Part shown: positions 61,380-64,000 of the stretch, one piece after another
Numbering within the stretch: the first letter of the stretch is position 1
How the letters are laid out: every line of letters begins with the position of its first letter
DNA from: Paludibacteraceae bacterium
Lineage (GTDB): Bacteria > Bacteroidota > Bacteroidia > Bacteroidales > Paludibacteraceae
Length of the DNA: 64,000 bases
Direction of reading: 5' to 3'
Assembly (NCBI GenBank): GCA_024400115.1
Contig: JAKSNF010000012.1
Location: 1 to 64,000 of the forward strand
Translations under genes and position numbers: made by a program
Notes under the pieces: model-generated
What the model was told of the DNA's origin: nothing
The model's database searches: none
What the model saw: the letters and a program-made list of their open reading frames with translations, nothing else

Positions 61380-62451
61380 GTTTGACTGTGAAATTTTGGT
61401 TATCGTGAATATCGTTGATTATTACATTTTCAGCATTAATATTATAGGTTACATTTTGCTCTATTCCTGAGTTTTTATATTTTAAGCATTGCTTTCGTGC
61501 ATAAACCAGAAAATATTCGCACATTTTAATAAGGTCTTCGTGATATTCTTTTAACGCACGAGTTGGATATGCAAAATTGGCGATACTTTCTATAAACTTA
61601 TCTAATGACTGTTTTTCATTTGCGTAAATGATGTCCACAATCTCTTGATCTGATGGTAACTCATGTCGAGAGGTGTCCTCTGATAATACATTTTTGGTTT
61701 TATTATATAAATCTTTCCAATATATCTCAAAACAAGCAAGACGTTTTCGTAAGGGAATAATATTAAACTGAGCAAATATGGGAATAATGTTATTTTCTTC
61801 GCCTAATGGTTTGGCTAAACAATCGTGTTCATACTTCCCATAACATGTAGTATGATAGAGTGCCGCACAAAATTGTACAATATCAGGAGTTGCTAATTCT
61901 CCTTGATGAAGATAACAAGACAATAATGCCTGTACTATATCTTTGTCATCAAGAAGGTTTTGTTTCATGCGGGCTTGTTTATAAAAAGTTTGCGTAAGTG
62001 TATAAAATAATTGATGAGGCATGTATTTAAGCATAACAACAAATTCTTGTATAAAATATTCCTCATCAGCTTTATGCTCTAATAAATATGTATATGCCTC
62101 ATGGTTTTCTAGGATTACGCTTTTAAGTTGATGATAAAAATAACGGAGACTTTGACATGCTTCCAGAAACTCTTTTAGCATGCTTTTAGGTATTTGAAGT
62201 TCTATAAAGTATTGTTCACTTCTGTTCTCCATGCATAGTAGCGCATCTATTCGGTGGTCTATTACTTCAATATTACAAAGTAATATGTGTAACGGATATT
62301 GCCAAATTACTGGATATTGAACAAGTAATTTTGATTGATAAACACTTTTAACTGCGCACTTCCAGTCTGCTTGTTTAACCGAGATCCCTCCATTATTAAC
62401 CTTTTCAATGAGGATATCAGCAGATTCTCTTTTAGGAAGTTCTGTTTGCAT
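61372..62451 (-). CDS. Unknown protein with C-terminal NDIHDN motif (359 residues)
   Basis: First gene of the trio. The N-terminal third contains VIDHRIDALLCMENRSEQYF with FIELQIPKS, which resembles the shape of a PD-(D/E)xK nuclease core (D, then ExQ) but the match is weak. The rest is helical. It ends INAENVIINDIHDNQNFTVK. AT-rich compared with the housekeeping genes. Confidence 0.75.
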   Translation of the reverse strand: MQTELPKRESADILIEKVNNGGISVKQADWKCAVKSVYQSKLLVQYPVIWQYPLHILLCNIEVIDHRIDALLCMENRSEQYFIELQIPKSMLKEFLEACQSLRYFYHQLKSVILENHEAYTYLLEHKADEEYFIQEFVVMLKYMPHQLFYTLTQTFYKQARMKQNLLDDKDIVQALLSCYLHQGELATPDIVQFCAALYHTTCYGKYEHDCLAKPLGEENNIIPIFAQFNIIPLRKRLACFEIYWKDLYNKTKNVLSEDTSRHELPSDQEIVDIIYANEKQSLDKFIESIANFAYPTRALKEYHEDLIKMCEYFLVYARKQCLKYKNSGIEQNVTYNINAENVIINDIHDNQNFTVKHG

Positions 62452-62480
62452 GGTTTAATCATTGATTCGATAAAGGCGAT

Positions 62481-62750
62481 TTACGAGAATCTTACCTGAA
62501 GGTTAAGTTTTAAGTATTTATTTCCGTCTTTTTTGTAAATATGACCAAACTTATGGCGGGTCATACTTGGCGTTTCAAAATAAGTTTGAGTATATAAGTA
62601 ATCTTCTAAATCATTACGGTCATAGAAGTGGATACAAACGACATCTCCTTGGTCCTTAACGATAATGATACCACCATTGGCATTATATCGACCATTCCAC
62701 TCTTTTGCGGGTGTCATACCCAATGCGGATGCAAGCAAAAGTTGTTTCAT
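62481..62750 (-). pseudogene. HpaII-type restriction endonuclease, C-terminal remnant
   Basis: 89 residues that look like only the last quarter of an HpaII-family (CCGG) restriction enzyme: LLLASALGMTPAKEWNGRYN, then GGIIIVKDQGDVVCIHFYDR, FETPSMTRHKFGHIYKKDG and KLNLQVRF. Intact family members are about 350 residues. An ATG happens to precede the fragment, seven bases after the upstream gene, so it could be translated, but the catalytic part is absent. Recognition is from memory of the family's C-terminus. Confidence 0.6.
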
Positions 62751-62756
62751 CTTGTG

Positions 62757-63047
62757 CTATGTACCATTGATAATATCTTGCAATGTACACTCAATAGTTT
62801 CTTTTTCGTAATCTGTCAGTTCCTGCCATGTGAATTTTTTATATACATCCTCTCCCTTGGTCCAATCATGAATATTGTTTGACTCAAAATACAATTGACC
62901 ACTACAATTCACGGATAAATATCGTAATTCGTTATAACCGATTCCATAATTTGTTGCATCATAAGCGGACACATCTATTTCCGTATTAAGAAAATGGAGC
63001 ATACGTGTTACATGTTGTTTTATGATATTGTTTTGTATATGAGTCAT
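62757..63047 (-). CDS. Hypothetical 96-residue protein
   Basis: Mixed composition, no signal peptide or membrane helix. Contains DATNYGIGYNELRYLSVNCS and a C-terminal helix LTDYEKETIECTLQDIING. I do not recognise it. It sits between the HNH endonuclease and the HpaII remnant, five bases from the former, so it is probably cotranscribed. Confidence 0.65.
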   Translation of the reverse strand: MTHIQNNIIKQHVTRMLHFLNTEIDVSAYDATNYGIGYNELRYLSVNCSGQLYFESNNIHDWTKGEDVYKKFTWQELTDYEKETIECTLQDIINGT

Positions 63048-63052
63048 AGTAT

Positions 63053-63802
63053 TTATACCGATTCGCGAAATTTTTGATAATGAGAATCCAAAAACTCTTT
63101 ATTCGGTTGGAATCTATTGGGTAGGGCTATTGCTTTGTTTTTGAGAGAAACTAAATAATTGCGAAATGCGCTATCGTCTTTCGCACTATCTATAAATTTG
63201 TCTGATATACAAATGTAATAATCAGGAGTGATTGACATTAAGAGTTTATCGTATGCTTTATGAAACAAGGCATTCATACATAAGCCATTTGTTGGATTTG
63301 TACGCAAAGATTCATCTTCTGCCCAACTGATAATATGACATGCTTCCAAAAGCCGAGTATCCGACAAATGAGTAATACAACATTTATTGTCATAAGAGGA
63401 TAAAACTGTGGCTCGGAAAAAGGATTGATTTATTCTTTGACGAATGACAGCTTCCCTTTCTGTTCCGAGGGGGAGAGATAATTCTGGTTGAGGTAAAGGA
63501 TGGTGAGATAATTGTTCATATAGTTTAGCTGCATCATTGGCTAATTTATCCCAATGCCCACAATACATATTCCATATCTCTTCATCTAAACGACTATGAT
63601 TCGCAAGTCCTACAATACCACGACGCATTAACTCCTCATCAAAACTGCCAAAGTTACCGATTTTCATCTTGACAGAATTGACAGACCGACCCATTAGTTC
63701 TGCTAACTTGCATATTTCCGGATTACTATTGCTCGCCTTACTAAAAGGAATGCGGCAATATAATTCCAGAGTCAGTATTGTTTGTTCTCTAGTCCATTCC
63801 AT
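63053..63802 (-). CDS. HNH endonuclease, restriction type
   Basis: A 249-residue protein with an N-terminal DNA-binding helical domain (MEWTREQTILTLELYCRIPF, then LMGRSVNSVKMKIGNFGSFD) and a C-terminal HNH nuclease of the HNH_2 type: CCITHLSDTRLLEACHIISW, then NPTNGLCMNALFHKAYDKLL. The H-N-H residues (ACHI, NGL, FHKAYD) are all present. Such proteins are found as restriction or defence nucleases, here between remnants of an HpaII-like enzyme and Vsr. Confidence 0.87.
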   Translation of the reverse strand: MEWTREQTILTLELYCRIPFSKASNSNPEICKLAELMGRSVNSVKMKIGNFGSFDEELMRRGIVGLANHSRLDEEIWNMYCGHWDKLANDAAKLYEQLSHHPLPQPELSLPLGTEREAVIRQRINQSFFRATVLSSYDNKCCITHLSDTRLLEACHIISWAEDESLRTNPTNGLCMNALFHKAYDKLLMSITPDYYICISDKFIDSAKDDSAFRNYLVSLKNKAIALPNRFQPNKEFLDSHYQKFRESV

Positions 63803-63830
63803 AATTCGATAAACTTTATACTATATATAA

Positions 63831-64000
63831 CTATTCTTGTGGATGTTTCCCCAAAAACATTAACACCGTTCATCCCTTTGCTGTTAGGGAGGCATTAACT
63901 TCATTATCTCTGGCGATATTCCTTTCTATCTTCGGTATCCAAAAATCTCTATTTGATTTGAAAGTGTCTTTTTGTTTTTCCCAATCTCTGCCATGCCACA
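63831..64000 (-). pseudogene. vsr: Very short patch repair endonuclease (Vsr), 3' end with nonsense codon
   Basis: Minus-strand frame from the window edge reads WHGRDWEKQKDTFKSNRDFW, then IPKIERNIARDNEVNASLTAKG and a TGA at 63872-63870. Vsr proteins normally continue KGW-TVL-RFW; here W is TGA, and the same frame continues TVLMFLGKHPQE to TAG at 63833-63831, so the tryptophan codon TGG appears to have mutated. A second tryptophan of the tail is also changed to Leu. The 5' part lies outside the window. Vsr genes accompany cytosine-5 methyltransferases. Confidence 0.72.

Noticed and set aside
63831..63872. TGA read as tryptophan in the Vsr frame (alternative genetic code)
   Set aside because: Many other genes here, including uvrA and the sigma and glycosyltransferase neighbours, end in TGA at the expected family length, so the code is standard and a nonsense mutation is simpler.

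Overview
The window is chromosomal DNA of a Bacteroidales bacterium (phylum Bacteroidota), probably uncultured and host-associated. The evidence is two SusC/SusD outer-membrane import operons, Bacteroidota promoters (TTTG about 24 bases ahead of TAnnTTTG) at about a dozen places, a three-gene fumarate reductase, many SPII lipoproteins, and Bacteroidales-specific families such as DUF4302, DUF5675 and DUF4143-type ATPases. The precise genus cannot be read from the sequence.

Layout. 1-4.05 kb: repeat-bearing tail of an upstream ORF, AAA/DUF4143 ATPase, mazG, a small lipoprotein, tRNA-Leu(UAG), M16 peptidase. 4.1-14.6 kb: SusC/SusD operon with an HExxH lipoprotein, a DUF4302 lipoprotein and three secreted proteins of unknown role. 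14.6-18.4 kb: non-coding mobile-looking elements around a second DUF4143 ATPase and an MNT/HEPN toxin-antitoxin pair. 18.4-22.2 kb: a 1273-residue secreted repeat protein. 23.2-32.1 kb (minus): MFS sugar transporter, lipoprotein, SusC, SusD and a SusE/F-like binding protein, probably for alpha-glucan or related oligosaccharides. 32.2-48.3 kb: housekeeping (recQ, rimO, HU, HU-LysM fusion, uvrA, ABC-F, deacetylase-like protein, two glycosyltransferases, mutS2, DUF721/DciA-like, glucosaminidase). 48.4-52 kb: fumarate reductase frdCAB. 52.6-59.6 kb (minus): an accessory module with a sigma-70 factor, a VapE-like ATPase, four related small proteins, a DUF5675 protein, an overlapping lipoprotein and a 57-residue membrane protein, interrupted by a third DUF4143 ATPase. 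59.8-64 kb (minus): three unknown genes sharing an NDIHDN motif, then a decayed restriction locus (HpaII-like fragment, HNH endonuclease, vsr with a nonsense codon).

Two things stand out. First, the genome carries short tandem repeats, mostly of 7-base units, lying both between genes and, in frame, inside conserved housekeeping genes (mazG, M16 peptidase, rimO, mutS2, uvrA, deacetylase, glucosaminidase, HU-LysM). One 52-base block is identical in two unrelated genes, so copying and not only local slippage is involved. Separate longer non-coding elements have terminal inverted repeats. Second, the right end holds the NDIHDN gene trio beside the restriction remnants and the sigma/VapE/small-protein module; neither matches a system I can name.

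All family names come from recognising motifs by eye; no search was run.
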